DNA of 64,000 nucleotides, from NCBI RefSeq assembly GCF_000428825.1, contig NZ_AUAR01000005.1, positions 1-64,000 on the forward strand, written 5' to 3'. A program made the translations under genes and the position numbers. The notes below the pieces were generated by a model. It saw nothing but the letters and a program-made list of their open reading frames with translations. It made no database searches and was not told the DNA's origin. This DNA comes from Desulfomicrobium escambiense DSM 10707 (lineage in GTDB: Bacteria; Desulfobacterota; Desulfovibrionia; Desulfovibrionales; Desulfomicrobiaceae). The first letter of the stretch is position 1. Every line of letters begins with the position of its first letter. Of the stretch, positions 26,423 to 33,741 are shown in pieces.

Positions 26423-26438
26423 GCTTCGCTTGTGCCAA
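26423..26438 (-). promoter_or_regulatory. weak sigma-54-like promoter upstream of the molybdo-oxidoreductase
   Basis: TTGGCACAAGCGAAGC on the minus strand keeps the GG-N10-GC spacing and a perfect TTGGCAC -24 element. The -12 element (AAGC) is poor. It lies about 175 bases before the ATG, a long leader. Confidence 0.25.
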
Positions 26439-26486
26439 AAGTGCGCAATCAGCCCGAGTCGGGCATGGATCGAACCGGCAGGAGCC

Positions 26487-27908
26487 TTACGGCGCAGACG
26501 GCCGGGGCGTTTCCGTGGCCACGTCGGCGCCGAGGATGGCCATTCCGCGGATGCGGTCCAGAAAGGCGCCCCACCTGACGTCCGGTCTGTCCTCACCCGG
26601 CCGGAGGGTCGAGATGGCGAGGCGGCCGATGACGGCTCGTCCTGTCCCGCCGTCTGGCAGGACGGTGCGTACTCCCCAGATGTTGTGCAGCAGCAGCGGT
26701 TCGCCACGCGGGTCGGTGCCCAGGTAGAGCCCGATGTGGCCCGGCATGGAGATGAGCGAGAGGAACGGTTTGCCCTGGCTGCGGATGGTCGAGAGCTTCT
26801 GCTCGGCGTTCAGGCCTTCGAGGCTGATCTGGCGTTCGCCTTGCCTGGCCTGCTGCGACGAATTGCGCGGCAGCCAGATGCCGAAGGGCAGGAACAGGTC
26901 GCGCAGGGTGGATGAGCAGTCCCGGTTTTCATACAACCCACCCCAGCCGTACAGCTGGCCCGCCATGGCGTCGGCCAGGCCCGCCACCGCGCGCGATGTC
27001 AGGGGAAGGGGCATGGGAGCGGCCTGAAGCGTTCCGAGCTGTGCCAGCCCCACTTGCGCCCTGCCGTCGGCATCGCGCAGTGGGACTTTGACCACGAGGT
27101 CCTGGCCCGTGCGGGCATGGAGGGGGAAAATGGCGCCGATATGCGCCTGTCCAAGATATCTCCCGCCTCCGATGAGCGGCGTGTCGTCCGCGCGCACGGC
27201 GGCCATGACCCGCGTGCGGTAGCCTTTGCGGAACGGTTCGTCGGTCAGGGCCACATCCTCGTGGCGCACCCAGCCGGAGGTGAAGGCCGTCTCCACATAG
27301 ACCCAGGCCCGGTCCCGGGATTCGTGGGAGATGAAGACCGGCGTGCCCAGCCACAGGGCGCTGTTCTGGAAATAGTCGAAGGGAAAGCCTTCTCCCGGCA
27401 GGGATGGGTCCAGGAAGAACGGGCGCAGCGACGGCAGGACGCGCAGGGCCGTGTTGCGCGTGACGATGGCCGGGGCGGCCATGGACGGGTAAAAGGCCAT
27501 GTCCTGCAGGGCAACCACGGTGTCCCAGCGCTCCCTGGGATAGGGCCGCAGGTTTTCGGCATAACCCTGCTTGGAACCGTAGGCGGCCGTGCCCCAGAAG
27601 GCCTCCTTGGCCGGGATCGACGTCAGGGCCAGATCCCACGGGGCGAAAAAGCGCTCCAGGGCCCGCTCATGCAGGACGATCTGCTCTGCAAGCCCCAGGA
27701 GCGGTTCGTCCGACAGGGGAACCGCCTGTTCCACGCGCTGAGGAACGTGCAGGAGGACTTCCGGCACCGTCTCGGGCAACGTCGGGATTTCCGCCTGGAC
27801 CGGGGCCGGGGGTTGCGGTGGCTGGGGCGCCTGTTTGGCGGCGCAGCCGGTAAGGGCCGCAACGGCCGTGCACGCGGACAGCAGCCAGAGGCCGAGGAGA
27901 CGCTTCAT
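26487..27908 (-). CDS. NlpC/P60 cell-wall peptidase lipoprotein with SH3 domains
   Basis: Predicted outer or inner membrane lipoprotein: a 20-residue signal with lipobox ALTGC, then a Pro-rich linker. Residues about 75-190 form an N-terminal helper region and about 140-300 carry SH3-like folds. The C-terminal NlpC/P60 peptidase has catalytic C331 (NRDCSSTLRD) and H391 (MPGHIGLYLG). Such enzymes cleave gamma-D-Glu-diamino-acid bonds in peptidoglycan stem peptides; a similar multi-domain protein from Desulfovibrio has been studied structurally. Two ATGs are possible (27917, 27908); the second has AAGGA eight bases upstream. It is about 45 bases from the YitT-type gene on the same strand. Confidence 0.88.
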   Translation of the reverse strand: MKRLLGLWLLSACTAVAALTGCAAKQAPQPPQPPAPVQAEIPTLPETVPEVLLHVPQRVEQAVPLSDEPLLGLAEQIVLHERALERFFAPWDLALTSIPAKEAFWGTAAYGSKQGYAENLRPYPRERWDTVVALQDMAFYPSMAAPAIVTRNTALRVLPSLRPFFLDPSLPGEGFPFDYFQNSALWLGTPVFISHESRDRAWVYVETAFTSGWVRHEDVALTDEPFRKGYRTRVMAAVRADDTPLIGGGRYLGQAHIGAIFPLHARTGQDLVVKVPLRDADGRAQVGLAQLGTLQAAPMPLPLTSRAVAGLADAMAGQLYGWGGLYENRDCSSTLRDLFLPFGIWLPRNSSQQARQGERQISLEGLNAEQKLSTIRSQGKPFLSLISMPGHIGLYLGTDPRGEPLLLHNIWGVRTVLPDGGTGRAVIGRLAISTLRPGEDRPDVRWGAFLDRIRGMAILGADVATETPRPSAP

Positions 27909-27953
27909 GCTTCGCATCCTTGTTCGAGGTGTTGCTCGGCGGGTTGCGCGGTG

Positions 27954-28817
27954 TCAGTACACCTTGCGCCGTGAAAACCCTTTGCCGATGACGTTGAACG
28001 TGTTTTCGAAAATGACGAAGGCGTCCGGGTCCAGGGTGAATATCAGCTCTTCGAGTTTTTTCTGCTGCACGTTGTTGACCACCGTCATGACGACCTGCTT
28101 CGGCAGGCCCGTGTAGCCGCCTCGTCCCTCCAGCAGCGTGACTCCCCTCTGGGCTTCCTTCATGATGGCGTCGGCGATGGTTCGGGCGTGCTCGGAGACG
28201 ATGAAGACGAGTTTGCGCTGGTTGAACATGCTCAGGACGTAGTCCGTGACCTGGCCGGTGACGAAGACGAGGATCAGGGAATACAGGACCAGGTCCGGGT
28301 CCATGAGGGCGAAGCTGGCCGTGAAGAGGGCGGCGTTGAAGAGGAAGCTGATCTGCCCGATGCGGAAGCCGAAGCGCTGGTGCAGGATGATCCCGATGAT
28401 GTCCAGCCCCCCGGATGAACCGAAGGAACGCAGGCTGATGCCGACGCCCGTGCCGGCCAGGATGCCGGCGGCGATGACCGCCAGGAGCCGGTCGTGGACG
28501 GGCAGGGTGAAGGTGATGAGTTCCATCCAGGCCGTGATGGCCAGCATGCCGTAGGCCGTGTAGAGCACGAAGCGACGGCTGACCATGATCCAGCCGAGCA
28601 CGGCGATGGGGATGTTGAGGATGAGGAGCCAGACGCCCGGGCTCAGGGTCTTGGTGAAGTAGAAGATGAGCAGCGCGATGCCCGAGACGCCTCCGGTCAG
28701 GACGCCGTGGGGCACGGCCAGGGATTTGATGCCCAGGGCGAAGAAGAAGCTGCCGACGGTCAGCAGTGCCAGGTTCCAGGGAATGGAGAAGGCGAAGCGC
28801 CTCAGGTTCGCGTTCAT
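27954..28817 (-). CDS. YitT family membrane protein
   Basis: About 287 residues: five or six membrane spans (for example WNLALLTVGSFFFALGIKSL) with GVLTGGVSGIALL and GISLRSFGSSGGLDIIG motifs. A cytosolic C-terminal DUF2179-type domain (about 225-285) ends GKGFSRRKVY. The function of the family is not settled. The start is uncertain: several in-frame ATGs exist up to 28913, none with a good ribosome-binding site. I chose the one that starts just before the first span. Confidence 0.85.
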   Translation of the reverse strand: MNANLRRFAFSIPWNLALLTVGSFFFALGIKSLAVPHGVLTGGVSGIALLIFYFTKTLSPGVWLLILNIPIAVLGWIMVSRRFVLYTAYGMLAITAWMELITFTLPVHDRLLAVIAAGILAGTGVGISLRSFGSSGGLDIIGIILHQRFGFRIGQISFLFNAALFTASFALMDPDLVLYSLILVFVTGQVTDYVLSMFNQRKLVFIVSEHARTIADAIMKEAQRGVTLLEGRGGYTGLPKQVVMTVVNNVQQKKLEELIFTLDPDAFVIFENTFNVIGKGFSRRKVY

Positions 28818-28970
28818 GCGTCTGAGCTTGCATCGTTTCGGGGAAATGTCCATACATGAACGCATGTCCCGGGCCATGTCGCTGTTTGCTTCCCGCGGTC
28901 GCCCCCTGTACACGTCGGCGACGACCGGGAAGTCCCGGGAACGGAAAACCGCCCAGCGCCAGGAGGCTAC

Positions 28971-31379
28971 ATGCCAGTTTCACGGGTCGCGACGCATATC
29001 GACTTTCCGGCCATGACCAGACTGTTTCAGGGCGCAGCCGCCGAAAACAGGCGCTTCCTGTTCGAACACGAGGTCTACGATCTGCTGCGTAACCTGGGCT
29101 CCGAAACCCCGCCGCGCACTGTCCTCCTGCGGGCGGGCACGCGCCCTGCGGACGAGGAACTCCTGTCCCTGCCCGGGGACAGGGTCGTGCTCAAGATCGT
29201 CTCGCCCTACATCGTGCACAAGAGCGACGTGGGCGGCGTGCGGGTCGTGCCCAAGCAGCCGGACAGAATCCGTTCAACCTGGCGACGGATGATGTACGAG
29301 GTGGCGGAGAGTTACGCCGACCGCATCGAGCGCCGGCCGGGACATGCCCCGCAGCGATACTCCGGTCTGACCGGCGACGCCCTTGTCGCGGCCGTTTCCC
29401 AGGACATTCGCGGCGTGCTGATGGTTCAGTTCCTGCCCCAGGAGTCGTGCAGCTTCGGCAACGAACTCATCGTCGGTCTGCGCGCCACGCGGGAGTTCAG
29501 CATGGTCCTCACGGCCGGCGTGGGAGGGACCAACACGGAACTGCTGGCCGAAAATTTCCGCAAGAACCGCAGCATCATTTCCGCCTCCACGGAACTCAAC
29601 GACGGCGAATCCTTCTTCGAGCTTTTCCGGCGCACCGTGTCCTACAAGGTCCTGACGGGCAAGACGCGCGGCCAGAAGCGCGTGGTGGCCGACGAGCAGC
29701 TCATCGAATGCTTTTCGGCCTTCATCAAGGTCGGGAACCACTTCTCGCCCACCAGCACGGACGCGCCCTTCGTCATCGAGGAACTGGAAATCAACCCCTT
29801 CGCTTTCCAGGATTTCATGATGGTGCCCCTGGACGGCATGTGCCGCTTTTCCGAGCGGCCGCCTTCCTTCAAGGCCCCGCGGCCCGTGGAACGCATCGAT
29901 TCGCTGCTGCACCCGCAGCGCATCGGGATCATCGGCGTGTCGACCTCGCGGCGCAACTTCGGTCGGGTCATCCTGCAGAACGTCCTGGCCCAGGGCTTTC
30001 CGGCCGGAAGCGTCACCGTGATCCACCCTTCAGCCGCCGAGGTGGATGGTGTGGCCTGCGTGCCGAGCCTGGCCGCGCTGCCGGCGCCCGTGGACCTCTT
30101 CGTGGTGGCCGTGGCCGCCGGGAGCGTTCCGGACCTCATCGAGGAGGTCCTGGAGACGGGCAAGGCCGGGTCCGTCCTGCTCATCCCCGGCGGTTTGGGC
30201 GAGACCCCGGACAGCCGGGACCTGGCCCGGCGCATCATGGAGCGCATCGACGAGGGGCACCGCCGCGGCGACGGTCCGGTCTTCCTCGGCGGCAACTCCA
30301 TGGGAGTCATCTCCCATCCGGGGCGCTACGACACCTGGTTCATCCCCGAGGAGAAGCTGCCCAAGGCCCGTGGGCAACACCGCCGCAACTCGGCCTTCAT
30401 CAGCCAGTCCGGGGCCTTCATGGCCACGCGCATGAGCCGCACGCCGGAGCTCGACCCGGCCTACCTCATCTCGATCGGCAACCAGAACGACCTGACCCTG
30501 GGCGACCTCATGGCCTATTTCAAGGGGCATCCGGACATGGACGTCGTCGGCGTCTACTGCGAGGGCTTCAACGACCTCGACGGCGTGGACTTCACCCGCG
30601 CCGTGCGCCAGGCGGTCCTGGCCGGCAAGGAGGTCGTCTTCTACAAGGCCGGCCGCACGCCAGAAGGCAAGACCGCGACCTCCAGCCACACGGCTTCCCT
30701 GGCCGGGGACTACACGGTCTGCGAGGCCTGCCTGACCCAGGCCGGGGCCATGGTGGCCAGGTCCTTCAACCAGTTCACGGAGCTGTGCATGCTGGCCAAG
30801 GGGCTGCACGGCAAGGCCATCGGCGGCAACCGCATGGGGGCGGTGTCTACGGCCGGGTACGAGGCCGTGGGCATGGCCGACAACATCAGCGCCGACGACT
30901 TCGAGCTGCGCATGGCCACCTTCGCGCCGGCAACGAGGGATCGCCTGGGGAGAGCCCTGGCCGCCTGCGGCCTGGACCGGCTGGTGGAGGTCAAGAACCC
31001 GCTGGACATCAACCCGGCCGCCACGGACGCCCTCTTCGTGGAGGTGGTGGAGGCCCTGGCCGCGGATGCGGGGGTGGACCTGGCCGTGATCGGCATGATC
31101 CCGCTGACGCCGTCCATGTCGTCCCTGGCCATGGACCTGAGCCAGAACATCGCCGAACGCATCGGCGACATCGCCAGGCAAAGCCCCAAGCCCCTGGTGG
31201 CGGTGGTCGACGGGGGAGAAATGTACAACCCCTTTGCGGCCATGCTGCGCGAACATGGCATGCCCGTGTTCAGGGATGCGGACCGCGCCGTGCGGGCCCT
31301 GGGGCTCTATGTCCAGGCCAGGCTCGGCGCCGAGAACCTGCGGTGCCGACAAGGCGGCGATGTGGGCGAGGAGGGCTAG
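28971..31379 (+). CDS. NDP-forming acyl-CoA synthetase, ATP-grasp half first
   Basis: 802-residue fusion of the two subunits of an ADP-forming acetate/acyl-CoA ligase, which makes ATP from acyl-CoA. Residues about 10-290 are the ATP-grasp (beta) half, with VLKIVSPYIVHKSDVGGV and H83. Residues about 310-430 are the CoA-binding domain (RIGIIGVSTSRRNFG), and 460-790 the ligase domains with the phospho-histidine H573 in SSHTASLAGD. Most fused relatives place the CoA-binding half first. GGAGG lies five bases before the ATG. The stop overlaps the stop of the convergent arfB. The substrate is unknown. Confidence 0.9.
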   Translation: MPVSRVATHIDFPAMTRLFQGAAAENRRFLFEHEVYDLLRNLGSETPPRTVLLRAGTRPADEELLSLPGDRVVLKIVSPYIVHKSDVGGVRVVPKQPDRIRSTWRRMMYEVAESYADRIERRPGHAPQRYSGLTGDALVAAVSQDIRGVLMVQFLPQESCSFGNELIVGLRATREFSMVLTAGVGGTNTELLAENFRKNRSIISASTELNDGESFFELFRRTVSYKVLTGKTRGQKRVVADEQLIECFSAFIKVGNHFSPTSTDAPFVIEELEINPFAFQDFMMVPLDGMCRFSERPPSFKAPRPVERIDSLLHPQRIGIIGVSTSRRNFGRVILQNVLAQGFPAGSVTVIHPSAAEVDGVACVPSLAALPAPVDLFVVAVAAGSVPDLIEEVLETGKAGSVLLIPGGLGETPDSRDLARRIMERIDEGHRRGDGPVFLGGNSMGVISHPGRYDTWFIPEEKLPKARGQHRRNSAFISQSGAFMATRMSRTPELDPAYLISIGNQNDLTLGDLMAYFKGHPDMDVVGVYCEGFNDLDGVDFTRAVRQAVLAGKEVVFYKAGRTPEGKTATSSHTASLAGDYTVCEACLTQAGAMVARSFNQFTELCMLAKGLHGKAIGGNRMGAVSTAGYEAVGMADNISADDFELRMATFAPATRDRLGRALAACGLDRLVEVKNPLDINPAATDALFVEVVEALAADAGVDLAVIGMIPLTPSMSSLAMDLSQNIAERIGDIARQSPKPLVAVVDGGEMYNPFAAMLREHGMPVFRDADRAVRALGLYVQARLGAENLRCRQGGDVGEEG

Positions 31380-31789
31380 TTTTCGGCGCCTTTGCGCAGG
31401 GCTTTGAGGCGGGAGTGTTTGGCCTTGGATGCCAGACGGCGTTCTTTCGACGCGCGCGAAGGCTTGGTGGCCTTGCGTGCCTTGGGACGGACGGCGGCCT
31501 GGGCCACCAGCAGGGCCAGCCGTTCCAGGGCGGCCTTGCGGTTGGCCTCCTGCGTTCGGTGGGACTCGGCCCGCAAAACCAGTTCGCCGTCGGCCGTCAG
31601 GCGCCTGCCGGCCAGAGCGGCCAGACGCGCCAGGCCGTCCTCGTCCAGCCCGGTGATGGCGTCCAGCCGCACCCGCAGGCGCACGGCCGTGGCCACCTTG
31701 TTCACGTTCTGGCCGCCGGGGCCGCCGGCGCGGATGCACTCGAAGCGGATGTCCTCGTCCTCGATATGGATGCGTGAAGTGATGCGCAT
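31376..31789 (-). CDS. arfB: alternative ribosome-rescue factor / peptidyl-tRNA hydrolase ArfB
   Basis: 137-residue class I release-factor-like protein with the catalytic GGQ at residues 25-27 (GGPGGQNVNKVATAV). It has no codon-recognition domain. The C-terminal tail is strongly basic (many Lys and Arg), as needed to enter the empty mRNA channel of stalled ribosomes. The length fits ArfB/YaeJ. It converges on the acyl-CoA synthetase, with stop codons overlapping by three bases. Confidence 0.93.
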   Translation of the reverse strand: MRITSRIHIEDEDIRFECIRAGGPGGQNVNKVATAVRLRVRLDAITGLDEDGLARLAALAGRRLTADGELVLRAESHRTQEANRKAALERLALLVAQAAVRPKARKATKPSRASKERRLASKAKHSRLKALRKGAEN

Positions 31790-31826
31790 GCGTCCGACCT
31801 AGCGGAAATGCCTCGGCCTTGAAAGC

Positions 31827-31852
31827 GGAAAGGGCCGCCGAAGCAGCCCTTC
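31827..31852 (-). terminator. weak hairpin after the IscA-like gene
   Basis: GGAAAGGGC and GCCCTTCC pair (one bulged A) 23 bases after the stop; the minus-strand tail is GCTTTC, a poor U-tract. Confidence 0.4.
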
Positions 31853-31874
31853 CCGAGTTCGAATCCGGTGCGGC

Positions 31875-32192
31875 CTAACTGCAGCTTCCGCCGCAACCGC
31901 ACGACGAGCAGCCCCCGCCTTCGGGGAAGACCATGCTCGACTCCACCGAAAAGCCCGTGTTCTGGTCGAAGAGGACCGTCACGGGTTTGGCCTGCTCGAA
32001 CAGCGCCTCCTCCATCAGAAATGAGTATCCGTCGATTTCGAAGACCTGATCGCCGGTCTTGTGTTCGTCCAGGGCCAGGCCCAGCCTGGGGCCGCCGCAT
32101 CCGGAAGCCAGGTATATGCGGATGGGTTCTTTGTCCTTGCCGTTGAAATGCTGGTCCAGCTGCTCTTTGGCCGCCGGTTGGAGAATAAACAT
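31875..32192 (-). CDS. IscA/HesB-like iron-sulfur protein with extra C-terminal cysteines
   Basis: 105 residues with the A-type carrier fold. C32 (ASGCGGPRLGLALDE) and the C98/C100 pair (CGCG) match the three ligands of IscA/ErpA. Two added cysteines, C95 and C104, make the tail CSSCGCGGSC. It probably carries or transfers an Fe-S cluster. This short class, often annotated IscA/HesB-like, is frequent in sulphate reducers, where its exact client is unknown. The ribosome-binding site lies in one arm of a palindrome (32201-32217). Confidence 0.85.
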   Translation of the reverse strand: MFILQPAAKEQLDQHFNGKDKEPIRIYLASGCGGPRLGLALDEHKTGDQVFEIDGYSFLMEEALFEQAKPVTVLFDQNTGFSVESSMVFPEGGGCSSCGCGGSCS

Positions 32193-32200
32193 AGACGCCT

Positions 32201-32217
32201 CCTATTTAATGAATAGG
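32201..32217 (-). promoter_or_regulatory. palindrome over the IscA-like ribosome-binding site
   Basis: CCTATT-TAATG-AATAGG is a perfect 6-bp inverted repeat. The arm nearest the gene supplies AGGAGG of the ribosome-binding site, and the other arm falls near the expected transcription start. It could be an operator (for example for an Rrf2-type regulator) or a hairpin that masks the ribosome-binding site. Confidence 0.45.
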
Positions 32218-32221
32218 GAAA

Positions 32222-32249
32222 TCTTTAATAATTGCCCCTGCCATGTCAA
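32222..32249 (-). promoter_or_regulatory. candidate promoter of the IscA-like gene
   Basis: A perfect TTGACA, 16 bases, then TAAAGA on the minus strand, immediately before the palindrome. Confidence 0.5.
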
Positions 32250-32260
32250 GGAGACGCCAC

Positions 32261-32294
32261 AAAGAAAACGGCCGGACATGGAGATGACCGGCCG
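32261..32294 (-). terminator. terminator of the GAF-GGDEF-PilZ gene
   Basis: CGGCCGG/CCGGCCG stem with a 12-base loop followed on the minus strand by TTTTCTTT, 28 bases after the stop. Confidence 0.75.
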
Positions 32295-32321
32295 CCTGCT
32301 TGCTCCCCGAGACGGCGAATG

Positions 32322-33668
32322 TCAGCGCATGAGGTAGAATCCCAGGTCGGTGTCGTAGCTCCTCTGGTCCGTGAATTGGCACCCGACATAGCGGTCGTTC
32401 ATGTAGCGGACCCGTACCACGCGGTTTATTTCCGAACGCCGCGAGTCGTCGAGGCGGAAGGTGACATTGAGGAGTTCGTTCTTGTTCAGGCGATGGCCAA
32501 GGAGCGTCGTGAAGCCCAGGCCGTTGAGGGACACGTTGTCTACGAGAAAGTCCCCGGTTTCGCCGGTTTCGGTGTTGGTGAAGCTCCCGGCGAGCTGGAC
32601 GTCCTTGCGGTAGTACTGGCGGCGCTCCGTGGCCTGTTTCTCCTCGCTGAACATCTGGAAGAGGTTGGAGCCGACGTCGCGGAACTTGCGGAAGCCCTGC
32701 GGCTCGTTCCGACAGGCTTCACAGATGCCGAGTACCGGCACCACGTCGTCCTGCACGGCCGAGAGGGTTTCCAGGGCCAGGGAAAAGTAGGGCATCTGGC
32801 GCGCGGCGGACTGCTGGGAAATCTTGGCGCTCAGGCGGTTGCCGACATCTATGGCCGGCACCTTGAGCGTGTTGGGCATGATCACGGCGAAGGTGTCGGC
32901 CTTGATGCGGCAGGGAACGTCGACCTTGCGGATCTCTTCCTTGAGGACCGTGGCCACCAGTTGCAGGACCCGGTCGATGGATATCGTGCCATGGTCCTCG
33001 TTGAGCTTGCGCAGGTTTTCTATTTTCAGCAGCACGACGCTGGAGGGGATGCCGTAGCGTTTGCAGACCTCGATCTCGCGTTCCATGTGGCGGTCGAAGG
33101 TCCGCTTGTTGGCCAGTCCCGTCAGCAGGTCCGTCTCGGCCATGCGCTTCATGGCCTGGAAGTAGTAGGCCTTCTCCAGCACCAGGGAGATGATTTCGGC
33201 CATGGCTGAGAAATCCTGCAGATGCTTGGCGGTGAAGGGTCCGCCGCTGCGCGTGTCGATCATTTCCAGGACGCCGTAGACAGCGTCGCCGCTCTTGAGG
33301 GGGACGGCCACGAGACTTTTGCAGCCCTTGGTTTTGGCTGTCAGGAACAGGGCGGGGAACCGGGGGTCGCTGTCGGCGTCCTCGACGAGGAGCGGCTCAC
33401 CGCCGCTGGCGACCCACCCGGCGACGCCCTTGCCCTTGCGGAGCTTCTTGCCGCCAAGGAGTTCGGCCTTGTCGCCGGCCACGTAGGTGAAGGTCAGGTC
33501 GCCGGTTTCAGGCTCAACCAGCAAGGCTGCGAGATGCCTGGGGGCAAAGTAGCGTTCCACGCTGCCGCAGATGTCGCTCAATGTTTTCTGGATGCTGGCC
33601 CGATGCGAAGTTCCGCGCGCTATTTCAAGAAGGACTTGAATGCACGAAGAAGCGGTCTGCGATTCCAT
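32322..33668 (-). CDS. GAF, degenerate GGDEF and PilZ domain protein
   Basis: 448 residues, soluble. A GAF domain spans about 10-165 and a diguanylate-cyclase fold about 175-335 (TDLLTGLANKRTFDRHM). A C-terminal PilZ domain spans about 345-445. The GGDEF signature is replaced by KADTF (256-260), so no cyclase activity is expected. The PilZ cyclic-di-GMP motifs are intact: R350-x3-R354 and NVSLNG (378-383). The likely role is a cyclic-di-GMP receptor that also senses a small molecule through GAF, perhaps acting on motility or surface. The partner is unknown; neighbours do not reveal it. Confidence 0.87.
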   Translation of the reverse strand: MESQTASSCIQVLLEIARGTSHRASIQKTLSDICGSVERYFAPRHLAALLVEPETGDLTFTYVAGDKAELLGGKKLRKGKGVAGWVASGGEPLLVEDADSDPRFPALFLTAKTKGCKSLVAVPLKSGDAVYGVLEMIDTRSGGPFTAKHLQDFSAMAEIISLVLEKAYYFQAMKRMAETDLLTGLANKRTFDRHMEREIEVCKRYGIPSSVVLLKIENLRKLNEDHGTISIDRVLQLVATVLKEEIRKVDVPCRIKADTFAVIMPNTLKVPAIDVGNRLSAKISQQSAARQMPYFSLALETLSAVQDDVVPVLGICEACRNEPQGFRKFRDVGSNLFQMFSEEKQATERRQYYRKDVQLAGSFTNTETGETGDFLVDNVSLNGLGFTTLLGHRLNKNELLNVTFRLDDSRRSEINRVVRVRYMNDRYVGCQFTDQRSYDTDLGFYLMR

Positions 33669-33741
33669 GGCGTCACTCCTGCGGTACGTCGATATGACTT
33701 TATGAATATCTTACTTCCATTGGAGAAAAAGCCTTTCTTTG

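Noticed and set aside
28818-28970. Gene or RNA in the divergent gap between the YitT-type gene and the acyl-CoA synthetase
   Set aside because: Only a weak TTGCAT/CATACA pair and several ATGs without ribosome-binding sites; nothing I can support.
30030-31739. 569-codon frame on the minus strand
   Set aside because: Antisense to the acyl-CoA synthetase, which has full motifs and a good ribosome-binding site.
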